The translations under genes were made by a program, and so were the position numbers. Of a DNA stretch of 64,000 bases, positions 39,001-50,183 are shown piece after piece. The first letter of the stretch is position 1, and every line of letters starts with the position of its first letter. The notes under the pieces were generated by a model. That model ran no database searches, had not been told where the DNA came from, and saw only the letters and a list, made by a program, of their open reading frames with translations. The stretch is taken from assembly GCF_021155765.1 (NCBI RefSeq), contig NC_060114.1, positions 9,171,501 through 9,235,500 on the forward strand, given 5' to 3'. The stretch is from Diprion similis (taxonomy: Eukaryota > Arthropoda > Insecta > Hymenoptera > Diprionidae).

Positions 39001-41008
39001 GTGCACAAAGAGAAACTAGACTAGAGTATGTCCGTCCACCCTGTGTCCCAATCCCATTGTAGGATCAAGTAAGTGTCCGCTTTGTAAACCATGCTGAAAA
39101 CCATGCTTCGAACTGACCAACGGACATTCAAAACCTTTCGACAATTTAATCATCCTTTCGTTCAGACTCGTATGCGAGTATTATTCATCAAAGAATTGGA
39201 TCTAATTCAAACACGGCGCGTGTCTCGGGCATGCTTTACGAAGCTTTGATTTTCTTAGCCGATTAAACACCATATTGCAGTCAGTGCGATAAGCAATTTG
39301 GCAGAGTGAGCGGCAAAGACATATGCCTTGGAGTTCTGCATGGTTTAATAAAGCTAGCACTTTACTTTTAAAAAAAACATAAGAATGTACAAACCTTTCG
39401 TCAACTACTGCAGGACTTCAGGCCAGGTCAAAATCTCGATTAAAAAAATAGTCATCTCAAATTCTAACACCGTATACTATATGCACCTATATAATAACTC
39501 GTCACTGTACAATTTTTTAGACTGAATGCGGTTGCCAGTTTACATCAAAGCTGGAAGGAATGTTCAAGGATATGACGGTCAGCAACACTATAATGGAGGA
39601 GTTTAAGGAACACGTTTTAACATCTGGTGTAAGTTACAAAAGTATTTAAAAAAGATCTTTTCTTACGATTTCAAATTTTGCTGACGTGAAAATGCACAGG
39701 TATAATTTTATCTGAATAATTGCTTATCAAATTCCACAGACAAGTCTACATGGCGTTGACCTAAGCGTGAGGGTTCTGACGACAGGATTTTGGCCAACAC
39801 AGTCAGCAACACCGAATTGCAGTGTGCCCTCAGCGCCAAGAGAAGCTTTTGATGCTTTTCGATGTTTCTACTTAGCCAAACACAGCGGTCGTCAACTGAC
39901 ATTACAACCACAATTGGGTGAGTTACTAGGCATCTTTGTTGAATCGAATTCAAGCAGAATTGGCAAATTAATGGTTCATAGTTGACCTTGTTTACAGGCT
40001 CGGCTGACCTTAATGCAGTTTTCCATGGACCTCGAAAGGAAGACAGTAATGGTGGAGGTGTGGACACTCCCTCGTCTTCTAGCACATTGGGCAACGGAAG
40101 TGGCAGTCTTTTAAGCCAGCGAGGAAGCAGCACTGGAAACCCGCGCAAACATATTATCCAAGTATCGACGTACCAGATGTGCGTACTCATGCTCTTCAAC
40201 AACAGAGATCGACTTACTTACGAGGTTCGTTACATTCCCACGATTTTAATCTATACAAAGATGAATGAACTCTACTGACATCAGCCTTTATCAATATCGC
40301 AGGAAATTCAGAACGAAACTGACATCCCCGAGCGAGATTTAGTCCGAGCGTTACAATCTCTGGCAATGGGGAAAGCGACTCAGCGAGTACTCCTCAAGCA
40401 TCCAAAAACCAAAGAGATTGAGCCGACACACTGCTTCAGCGTAAATGACAGTTTCACCAGCAAGCTTCATCGGTAAGTTTTGAGACTTACATTGTTTCGT
40501 TTGATCTCGTCTGCCTCATATCGGGTCTGTCCAATCTCTAGAGTAAAAATCCAAACGGTTGCGGCCAAGGGAGAGTCCGAGCCTGAGAGAAGAGAGACGA
40601 GGAACAAAGTTGACGAGGATCGAAAGCACGAAATCGAAGCGGCGATCGTGCGAATTATGAAGGCACGCAAACGCATGACAGTACGTATTCTTCTCTCTAT
40701 TGCTCCATAAAATGTATAAATCTCGATCGTATTCGCTATCTCATATTTTGTTTCAATTTAATTAGCACAACATTCTCGTGACGGAAGTGACAGAGCAGCT
40801 CCGCGTACGATTCCTGCCCTCGCCTGTCATCATAAAGAAACGCATCGAAGGGCTTATAGAACGTGATTATCTGGCCCGCACCGAAGATAGGTAAATAGTC
40901 CAGTTCTTTTTGCTTTTTCCATTCTTAGACTTCCCACATGGCTCAAACCTTCGGCTCATCCCTACATTCGCTATTTGTTACAGGAAAGTCTACACTTACG
41001 TGGCTTGA
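36037..41008 (+). CDS. Cul3: Cullin-3 ubiquitin ligase scaffold
   Basis: Cullin-3 joins BTB-domain adaptors to RBX1 in CRL3 ubiquitin ligases. Thirteen exons (36037-36093, 37087-37470, 37544-37747, 37838-38017, 38130-38504, 38574-38744, 39521-39628, 39740-39917, 39998-40224, 40303-40472, 40542-40680, 40766-40890, 40984-41008) join in phase to 780 residues; human CUL3 has 768. The N-terminal exon encodes MRIRAFP, followed by MTMDEKY at the next junction, and the cullin repeats ([19 protein letters not shown]), the cullin-homology domain (HSGRQLTLQ) and the winged helix ([20 protein letters not shown]) follow. The neddylation lysine is K725 (IVRIMKARK). The protein ends in YTYVA. Intron 3 requires a GC donor at 37748 to keep the frame. 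The first exon has two tandem ATGs. Confidence 0.96.
38894..39001 (+). other. Cul3: Candidate truncating alternative exon in Cul3
   Basis: Inside the 776-base intron 6, acceptor gacacag (ending at 38893) opens a frame in phase 0 with the upstream exon. It encodes 35 residues ([20 protein letters not shown] and on) and ends at TAG 38999-39001. The composition looks coding. Using it would stop Cullin-3 after about residue 492, before the RBX1-binding region. No good downstream donor is visible, so it may be a terminal or poison exon. Confidence 0.4.
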
Positions 41009-44000
41009 ACACCGCCCCAAACATCCCCAAGATTGTACAATTGCGTAAGTGGCCACTCTCAACATATTAGGCACGATATTCACAATCTCGTATTAGTATC
41101 AAGCCTGCGCGTATTTAATTATTCGGATATTCCCTCGGCAATCGTTGTTATTATATTATCCTTCCCCCTTACCATAGAGATTTAAAAAGAATAAACGAAA
41201 TTTTTTACATTCGATACCGAGTTATTTCAAATATATACACTATGTAGACATACTGCCGTCATCAAGAGTAACTGTGCGGAGGATGCACGACGTGTACCTC
41301 ATGAACCAAACTGGGTATTTCTGGGAAATTTGTATGCCCCAAGGAAGTTCTCTAATTGCTCATCGTTGTCACATGACTGTCAACTAGTCTCGTTTCAACC
41401 AATTGAACACAACCCCTTTGTGCAATACAAATTTTCTCTGCACATTCCAAGTTCTTTTAAGAATTAATTTGTGTTCAAAGTGTGAGCGAATACTTTCTCG
41501 GTACTCTTCATTTTACGTGTTTTAATTCGGCTTTTTTTGTTTTCTTTTTTTTTTTTTGTCACATGTGACGGTGGTGAGTGGTTAATGGTAGCGGACGTTT
41601 GTAGAGTATAACATAAGATCTATAATAATGAAATCAAAATAGTGAGATAGACTTGATTTATTTATTTTTATTTTTTTCCAGCATATATCGACTCGGATAT
41701 TAAGAACTGTGGGTCGAAATAAAATAAATTGATCGTATAAAATCTGTAACTAATTGAGAAAGAAAAAACATGCCAACGGTAAACGATATAGGTTTAATTA
41801 TTATAAAGAATTTAAATTATTCCAGATGCATTAATGAATTATACTTACGTACATTTTACATGTTATACTTCCGCCCGACCCTTATCCCTTGTTATGACCT
41901 CTTCCTCTCTGAATTATTCCTTGTAGAATTTGGCTCTTGCAGAAACTATAAAATAATACACACAGGTATATTGTCGTGAGTAACACAGCGACTGCCTATA
42001 CCTAATTTGTTACGAACGTGACCGTAGAAATTGAGTGTGAAAGTGCGTATATAATATATGCGGAAAATTTTTTTTGACTGGGTGTATAAGTAAGGTGTGT
42101 CTGAGTATGTATCTTCAAACTATTGTATGTGATAATGAAAAAAACGTTGTATCAATAAATGGATTTAAATACAGTTAATTTTACCTATAAACATTATAAT
42201 GGGTGAACCCCGATTTGACACAAGAAATACGTATGTTTCATAAGATTCACGTATGACGACAGAACAGAAAAAATACATGAAAGATGAAGTCACCATCACA
42301 AAAAAGCGAACCTGTGCTTCTAACAGAAAAAAATCTAACAGTCATAATCAAGTTTTCAGGCTTATCGCGGTACAAACGATGATTATTATACAATTAAAAA
42401 TTCCTTTCAAACGAGGCCGGATTCTGCGCGCGGTGGGGAATTGTGACAGATCGTGCGCGGCGTCGGCAGCGTTCGGCGCGTCGTTAGTTCGCCGTCGATG
42501 TTGGTGGTGTGAGGATTTCCAGGGATCGAACCACCGTCGCAGGCTTGTTCACAGGACGCGGACGAAACGTTAGTTCTATCTGTGTGCGAAGAATAATGTG
42601 CTGATACCAGGCTGTGTTTCGACTTGTTGAAGAGCGGTGACATCGAGGGCTGGATGATTTCGCACCCCTGCACCTTCGTGAGTACCACTGCATCCCTCCG
42701 CCACACAAACACCGTTCATTTCACACAAATTTCCCCGCCCTGTGTGATTTCATTGCCAATTCCCCGACAAGGTTAAAAGAAGTCACGTGTACGCGTGCAT
42801 TCGCGTCCCGTACGTTCCGCGAATACGTAATCGCGCCGCTGTGCGAGATAGAAGACCGCGATATCGCCACTATAGGAAAGAGGAAACGCACGCGGTTACC
42901 TCGTTCATCCATCTATCCAGCGGCAACTTATATCTATGTAGCAAAGCGGGTGTTACCGCGATTTCCCATTTCGACGCGAAGAGCCTGATTCGTGCCCACC
43001 TATTCTTCCCGGTTTATTGTGCCACGGCATCGTTTCAACAGCCCCCCGGGGACTTGGAGGTGAGAAGAGACATTCGTTCTGAAATACTCCTCCTCGCCAG
43101 GGATAAAAATAAGTTCGTTAACGGCCTAGGATTGCCGGTTCTTCCGGGGTGTGGTGCGCAAAACGCCATACAACTGCCCTGGGCCGTCGCATGTATCATG
43201 TATATGTATGTATAACGCAATATGTTCAGCCTGAGCTTCGGAATGAGGAGAAGTTTTGTCAGAGCGTCGGGTCTTTCGCAAATTGCACGACTTGCACACG
43301 TTCGCTTTTATTACTTGCGACGAATTGGGCAACGCACCGACGAACTGCGGATCTCTCGAATCCGGTCCCCATCGATTATTCGTACTCTCTTGGCTGTGTT
43401 GCGATTCCGGATTCGTCACGTTGTGTCGAGTTACTTTTTTTGCAGAATTCACAGGACCATCGGATACGAGGCAATGGAATTCGTGTTGCATGCGTATAAT
43501 CTATAGCCACATTGTGTCCGCCGCGTTTAATCATCCTACTTGACATTTAAGCTGTTGGCACAATCGCAAGCTCGTCCCGTGCACTATTTTCGTATAAATA
43601 GTACCGCGCAAAATATATACACAGCTTGCAGGGGAGTATATCGAAGAATATTAGGCATCGTGTTATGTATACTAATTGCAGGCATTCTTTTTCGTTTCTC
43701 CCGCCTTCTTCGAGATAAATTGCATATTGTCAACTCAAGAACAAAAACAAGTTCAATTGTCTCGTTGACGAGGTAGTGAAATATCGTTGTTTGCTAAACT
43801 ATTTTTCGGAATAAGGTGCATAGCGAATGAGCTCATTCTTTTAAACACGTTAGTTGAGCGTATTGAGCGTGTACGTTTCGTAAAGAAAACAATATATCAT
43901 ATGTTGATAATTATTATGCAAGTTTGTCGTCACTAGTGCGATATTTGCAGAGGGTCACGATTTTTTGATCATGGTGAAGTTTGTACCGTTATTGTAACGA

Positions 44001-45778
44001 TGGATCATTATAAAAACTCGTTATTTTGCAATTTTAGGATGATCTGAAATTTGAAAATTTTAATAAAGCATGAACAATCTCAGATTTTGTAAATTCAACT
44101 TTTCCAGTTATTCTAAAGGTGCAAAATAGTAATTTTTCTTTCAAAATTTAACGTACGGTAACGTTACTACCTTCACCTCCGCATTTTTTGGTGCACCGCC
44201 TGATTGGAAAATTACGCAAATTTATCACAACTTAAAGGCAGAGAAACCGAAATTGGGTGTTCTCATTTCTTTCGTGAAAACTACGCCCAAGAATTTACAC
44301 TATGTCATTAGTAAATGCAAAGAAATAGATTATTCGGTGTTCGTGTGGTATAGCTATATACAAACAGACACTCGACAAAACACTTGATCCAAACTCACGT
44401 AAGTCGCCTCCACGCAAGTGGATTAAACTTATTGATCTTTCTTCCTCAATAAAACGCTAGACTGGCTGATCTTGAGTCATGCGATAAGACGATAAGACGT
44501 CTAGCGTGTTGGATACACAGAAAATAAAAAAAAATCTCCCGACGTATTCACGTGCGTACGTTACACAATTTCGTAACTGATAAACTTCGCAAGTGAGTGT
44601 CGAATCCAGCGTATCTCACACACAGCTGCACGAACTCATGCGCTCCTAATCCCCAAGGCTAAACCCGTTCAAACCAGCATAAAATTAAAAAATAATTGTA
44701 CGCATGGTAAGCATGCCTTTACACGCCGCACATACACGTTCGCGTACATGCAAACAAGCAGGTACAAACATACATACCATAATCTGTCTACCAGGGAAAG
44801 CATTTTTAGCGCTAAAATGGATAGATGTGTGTACAAATACGATACGTTTTATACCTATATACCTGTATCGTACATACGCTGAGAGACAGGCACGTGCATG
44901 TGGCGCAGTTTCCTTAGTACAGTGCGGCAAGTATTCTCACCACCTATTTTATATCCATTTTTTTGGATATTTAGATAACTTATCAACGTTTATCTTTGCG
45001 ATTTTTTCTTACTTCTCATAGTATATAGTATACTAATAGTTTTTCAATACTCGAGAATAATTATTGCGATATAATGTAAATTTTTATTGTTTCGAACAAA
45101 TTGATTTAAAAAAAATGGTGAAAATTGAACGAATAATTCATTTCCGACAAAGTTGCTCCTCTACACATATACACGTTTTACATGAATTATAAGTTTTTGG
45201 GGCCTCTTATTGCGAATCTGGAATGGGATTTTAAAAATTCAAGCAGGCGGATCCAACATGGCGGATGAAAATTTCAAATTCGATCGAGTCCGAAGAAAGA
45301 ACTCTGTCCAGGGGTTTTCGGGGTCGTTGATTACGAATCTGAAATCAGATTCTAAAACTGCAGTATGGCGAATCTAATCAGCGATCCCGAAAATCCTTGC
45401 ATCGAGTTTTTTGACCGGATTTAATTAAATTTGAAATTTCCACCCGCCATCTTGAATTTTTGAAATCTTATTTCAGATTCGTATTCAGCGATCCCAAAAA
45501 CCACAGAATACTATCTTGTTATACAGCACAATAATGTAAAGGGTTAAACGTTGGATGTCTGTGCCGGCGGGCGTGAGTTGCGAAATCCCACGTGCTTGGA
45601 CAAGTAGCCAAGGTCTGCGGCCAAGGATGACGCACTCTCAAATCACTGCGATGATCCGCGTTCAGCAGACGGCTCAGCTGATGTGACTTCGAGGATCTAA
45701 GCGATTTTCCTGTTTCAGGTGACGACGGGCGAATCAGTTGAATAGCGAACATCGACGTTGCGCGAGTCATCCTGTATA
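41009..45778. other. Intergenic between Cul3 and mGPDH
   Basis: The first 1.2 kb is AT-rich with several AATAAA sites (for example about 42154) and is probably Cul3 3' UTR and flank. The block at about 42410-43450 is GC-richer and may be a CpG-rich promoter with a non-coding first exon of mGPDH, since a splice acceptor (tgtttcag, ending at 45719) lies just before the mGPDH ATG. A plus-strand TATAAATAG occurs at 43593-43601. A foldback repeat sits at about 45190-45510. Overlapping open frames at 42253-43776 show no family. Confidence 0.55.
45190..45510. repeat. Foldback (inverted-repeat) element
   Basis: The left arm (about 45190-45350) and the right arm (about 45355-45510, reverse-complemented) align collinearly. 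Shared blocks are cgaatctg(g/a)aat, aaaaattcaag, atggcgg(a/g)tg, gaaatttcaaatt and ttttcgggg/atcg. Divergence is roughly a quarter. The attcaag...atggcgg motif resembles dispersed repeats seen in many arthropod genomes. This is probably a non-autonomous transposon remnant. Confidence 0.7.
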
Positions 45779-48700
45779 ATGGCTACGCGGAAACTCATCC
45801 TCACGGCCGGGGCGAGTGCCATCGGTGCCGGTGTTATCACATCTCATTACTTCCTCACGGACTCAAATACGGTTAGTTATACCTATGTACAAAGCCCGTG
45901 ATTTATCAGCTTCGGCATATTTTAATGCTATCCTGATATTGCTTTACGTATCTTCGTATGATATTACCAATTTCACTGATTATCGCCCACGGCAAAGCGC
46001 TTAATTTCATGCCGCGAAACCCTCGACGGCTGTTACGTGTGATTTGCTATTAGCTAATCGTTTAGACCCTGAGCTATAATCACCTGTGTTGGATTTATTG
46101 TTGGGCAGTGCCGCGAAATTCCACACAGTCGATTGTCTTACTTATTGAAATATCCTGAAATGAATTATCTTATTGATCAACTTCTTACAATAAGTCTTGT
46201 GGCAATTTTCTGCAAAACGCTATAATTACTACAGTCTATTACATTGGAACTGCTAGGATCATTTTGCATCATTCTGAGTCTCTCCTACTCGACCTCTGTA
46301 TATAATAAGTGCAGGTGTGAGCTATATCTACTCCTTCAGGGCATGTGAAGTAGGTATATAGATATATAGATAACATTAAAGTCACGGACCCTCTGAGATT
46401 AAATACCAGTGTTTGCCGGTATGATGTAACTGCAATTTGCATTGCTATTTATACACCAAACTCTATAGACATGGTATTACAATGCTACTATAGGCAAGTT
46501 CCGGATCCTAGAAGTTAATGCGTGATACAGAGCATTTTTCAAATTAAATTCCGTTTACAGGTGTTCGCTGAGCAAAAGGTGTCCAGACCTCCCAAGAGGC
46601 CTTTACCGTCAAGAGAGTCTCAGGTCAAGTCTCTAAAGTCCGAGAATTACGACGTTCTCATAATCGGCGGAGGTGCGACTGGAGCAGGATGTGCCTTAGA
46701 CGCTGCAACCCGTGGTGAGAATATGCACGAGCGATGGTTAAAGAAATCCTGCGTCTAATAAACACTGCCTTATTGTTTGTAATCGATGAAATGCCCAGGT
46801 TTGAAAACCGCTCTCATTGAGGGGGACGACTTCGCCTCTGGCACATCATCCAGGAGCACCAAACTGATACATGGAGGTGTTCGCTATCTGCAGAAGGCCA
46901 TCATGCAACTGGATTTTGAACAGTATAGGATGGTCAAGGAGGCTCTACACGAACGTGCTTCCATGCTCCACAGCGCCCCTCATCTCGCCCACCCTCTACC
47001 TATCATGCTGCCCGTCTACACGTATACCTTTCATTTCACTCTACGCATTATAAATGTCAATTATGCATGAAGATGATAACATGTCTGTTATTCACGGCGC
47101 AGGTGGTGGCAGATACCTTACTACTGGTTCGGTATTAAGATGTATGATATTGTGGCGGGTAGCAAAACAGTCAAGTCCTCGTATTATCTAAGCAAGTCCA
47201 ATGCTCTGGAGTTATTCCCCATGCTAAAGGGGGACAAGTTGACGGGAGCTATCGTCTACTACGATGGTCTGTTGCAGTTTTTTCTTGTCAGTGTCATTAG
47301 GGTTTTTCGAATAGTGTTGATAATACGGAATGCTTTACCTCAACAGGTCAGCAAGACGACGCTAGAATGAACCTGGCAATTGCATTGACCGCAGCGAGGC
47401 ATGGAGCTACAGTTGCTAACCACGTCAGCGTTGTAAATCTACTCAAAGGACTCGACATTGTTAGTAGACAAAGATACTTTCGTCGCAAGTGACTCACTTT
47501 GTTTAAAATCACGTGTGTATTACATACTTGAATTGGACGTTTATGCAGGATGGGAAAAGAGTTCTGGTCGGCGCACGTCTTAAAGACGAGTTGACGGGTG
47601 AAGAGTGGGACGTCAAGGCTAAAGCGATAATAAATGCAACCGGTCCATTCACAGACCACATACGAAAGATGGATGATCAAACTGTGAAAGAGATCTGCTG
47701 TCCTTCGTCAGGAGTTCACATTGTCCTTCCGGGTTACTATAGGTATAATCACAATCGAAATCGATAGTGCAAATCCTCCAATGTAACATATCAAAATCAG
47801 TTTTCGACAGTTCAGCTAGATTACAATTTATAATTTCTGGTTATCTGCAGTCCCGATCAGATGGGTCTCCTGGATCCAGCCACCAGCGATGGTCGTGTAA
47901 TCTTCTTCCTGCCATGGCAGAAACAGACAATCGCTGGCACAACCGACCTGCCGTGCGATGTCACCCACAACCCGCGGCCCACAGAGGATGAAATCATGTT
48001 CATCCTTCAGGAAGTGAAAAATTATCTAAATCCGGACGTTGAAGTACGACGAGGTGATGTGCTCTCCGCATGGAGCGGTATCCGGCCCCTTGTTTCTGAC
48101 CCCAACAAGCCCAACACTCAATCTCTCGCGAGAAATCACATCGTTCATGTCAGTCCTACAAATCTCGTAACCATTGCTGGCGGAAAGTGGACTACATATC
48201 GCGCCATGGCTACGGAGGCAGTCGACGCGGCTGTTAAAGGTTTCTTGTTTTATCTCACATTATTTTGTTCATTAATAGCCAGATATGGAGAACCGTTTCG
48301 TAAATTGTGCATTGTAAGCGTTACTTATCAGTACCGTAACATTTCTCAGCGTGCAATCTGAAACCTGCGAGTGGTTGCCAGACAGACGGCATGCAGTTGG
48401 AGGGAGCCCATGGCTTTACACCAACGATGTACATCAGACTTGTGCAGGATTTCGGTTTGGAGTGCGAAGTAGCCCAGCATTTAGCGCAGAGCTATGGCGA
48501 CCGAGCATTTGCAGTGGCAAAGATGGCGGCTCTAACTGGAAAGCGGTGGCCAATCATTGGCAAGAAAATACATCCAGAGTTCCCATATATTGATGCCGAG
48601 GTTTGTGCAAGTGATGCATACCTTTGTACGCATTCGTGTATCTATATCACAATATCCTTTATATCACAGATCCGATATGGAGTGCGTGAGTACGCGAGGA

Positions 48701-50183
48701 CAGCAATTGACATGATCGCACGAAGGCTCAGGCTTGCCTTCTTGAACGTGCAGGCTGCGCAAGAAGCTCTGCCTGGCATCATTGATATTATGGCAGAGGA
48801 GCTCAACTGGTCGGCGGAGGAGAAGCAGCGGCAGCATCGCGAGGCCAGCGAGTTTCTCGCCAACGAGATGGGACAAATGGTGAATCGCGCATCCCGAGAC
48901 AAGATTCCTATCAATCTTACCAAGGAAGAGATTCAGCTGTATATCAAACGTTTCCAGATTATTGACAAGGACCGTAAAGGATACGTCTCCATTAACGATA
49001 TTAGGCGTGGGTTGAAGGTAGGGGAGCTGTCGCTGAGCGGAATAGGGCCACATATGATATCATGCTGTAATCTTGGTCATTCATTTGTAAACGAGGGGTT
49101 GATAATTCTTGAGATTCTGTCTACACAAAGACTGACAAGCAATGGTCATCCCCTAGTTTATAACGTACGCCTCAAAGCCTAAAGTTGATTTCGTCTTAAA
49201 ATCCAGGGTCTTGGTATAATGCTGTCGGCAGAAGAGCTTCATACTCTGCTTAATGAAATCGACATGACGTACAATGGGCAAATGGAACTCCAGGACTATC
49301 TACAGGTAATCAAATAGATTTTCGCCATTAACGAGCCAAATATTTCTTTGCAGCTGTTTGGTGACAAGGAAGTACCTGGTGAGGAACTTCATGAAATCTT
49401 ACGTGAAATCGACACTAACATGAACGGTCAAGTCGAACTGGACGAATATCTACAGGTCTGTCTTTCAGTCTCGAAAAATTCGCGTGTATGAGCATATCGC
49501 GTCGATTTTACACAGCTCTGTTTTGTTTGCTTTTTTGATTTTCACCTTGTATAAGTCAATGCATGAATTGCTGCCAATTTAATTGACTTGACGACTTCGC
49601 CTCTCCTCTTCGTTATGATTATAACTGTCTAATTCTTTCTTCCGACAACATCCGACTTTTAAAAAATTTGAATCCCAATTGTCTTTTAACAGTGTCCATT
49701 TTCAATCACATTGTACCCAATATAATTTACCTGTAAATGTATGCCTGCAAAGTTGCAATTTTGACCAATTTATTTCCCATCCACTAATATATGGTGCCTA
49801 GCGAATAGGTCTGCATTATTTCGTGCACGAATTTGCAGTGATAGTATTTTGATTTATAAATCTGTATTAACATATGCCTATAAATTTGCAATTTCGACCA
49901 ATTTATTTCCCACCCACTAATATCTAGTGATCAGCGACTAGGTGTTTGCATTATTTTGTGCACGAGTATCCCATGACAGTATATTAATTTACCTGGTGCA
50001 CCGCATGTAAAAATATTGTAAATAACTGGATAATTATGTTTCGCACAGATGATGTCGGCCATCAAGTCCGGTCACGTGGCTTATTCTCGATTCGCAAGGA
50101 TGGCAGAAATGGAAGAAGCTCAGCATGAGAAAGACATACTTAAAAAACAAATAAGCGTCGAACGATCTGGTGGTGGCTTATAG
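45779..50183 (+). CDS. Gpo1: Mitochondrial FAD-dependent glycerol-3-phosphate dehydrogenase
   Basis: This inner-membrane enzyme oxidises glycerol-3-phosphate to DHAP and passes electrons to ubiquinone, completing the glycerophosphate shuttle that insect flight muscle relies on. Exons 45779-45871, 46561-46714, 46799-47021, 47103-47266, 47347-47459, 47549-47742, 47851-48239, 48350-48600, 48670-49017, then 49207-49305 or 49354-49455, then 50049-50183, join in phase to 720 or 721 residues; human GPD2 has 727. An N-terminal hydrophobic segment precedes the FAD-binding [10 protein letters not shown] (about 65-74). Other family blocks are [44 protein letters not shown] and C-terminal EF-hands. It ends SGGGL, like human SCGGL. 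A spliced 5' UTR is likely. Confidence 0.95.
49207..49305 (+). other. Gpo1: mGPDH alternative EF-hand exon A
   Basis: This is 99 bases, phase 0 at both ends, encoding [20 protein letters not shown] then [13 protein letters not shown]. The EF-loop reads [12 protein letters not shown]. It is homologous to the next exon, and its donor is only 48 bases from that exon's start. Confidence 0.85.
49354..49455 (+). other. Gpo1: mGPDH alternative EF-hand exon B
   Basis: This is 102 bases, phase 0, encoding [20 protein letters not shown] then [14 protein letters not shown]. The EF-loop [12 protein letters not shown] keeps more canonical calcium ligands than exon A and is closer to the human GPD2 loop (DLNKNGQVELNE). 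The acceptor is tctttgcag. Confidence 0.85.
49741..49991 (+). repeat. Tandem duplication in the last mGPDH intron
   Basis: Two copies of about 117 bases (49741-49856 and 49874-49991) share gaccaatttatttccca, ccactaatat, gcattattt and gtgcacga in order. They are diverged by substitutions and lie between exon B and the last exon. Confidence 0.8.

Noticed and set aside
42253-43543. Several overlapping plus-strand frames in the Cul3-mGPDH interval
   Set aside because: Mutually overlapping, compositionally biased and without family similarity; a GC-rich promoter or 5' UTR is a simpler reading.
43593-43601. Plus-strand TATAAATAG
   Set aside because: A good TATA match, but over 2 kb upstream of the mGPDH ATG with no independent sign of a start site; left as a note only.
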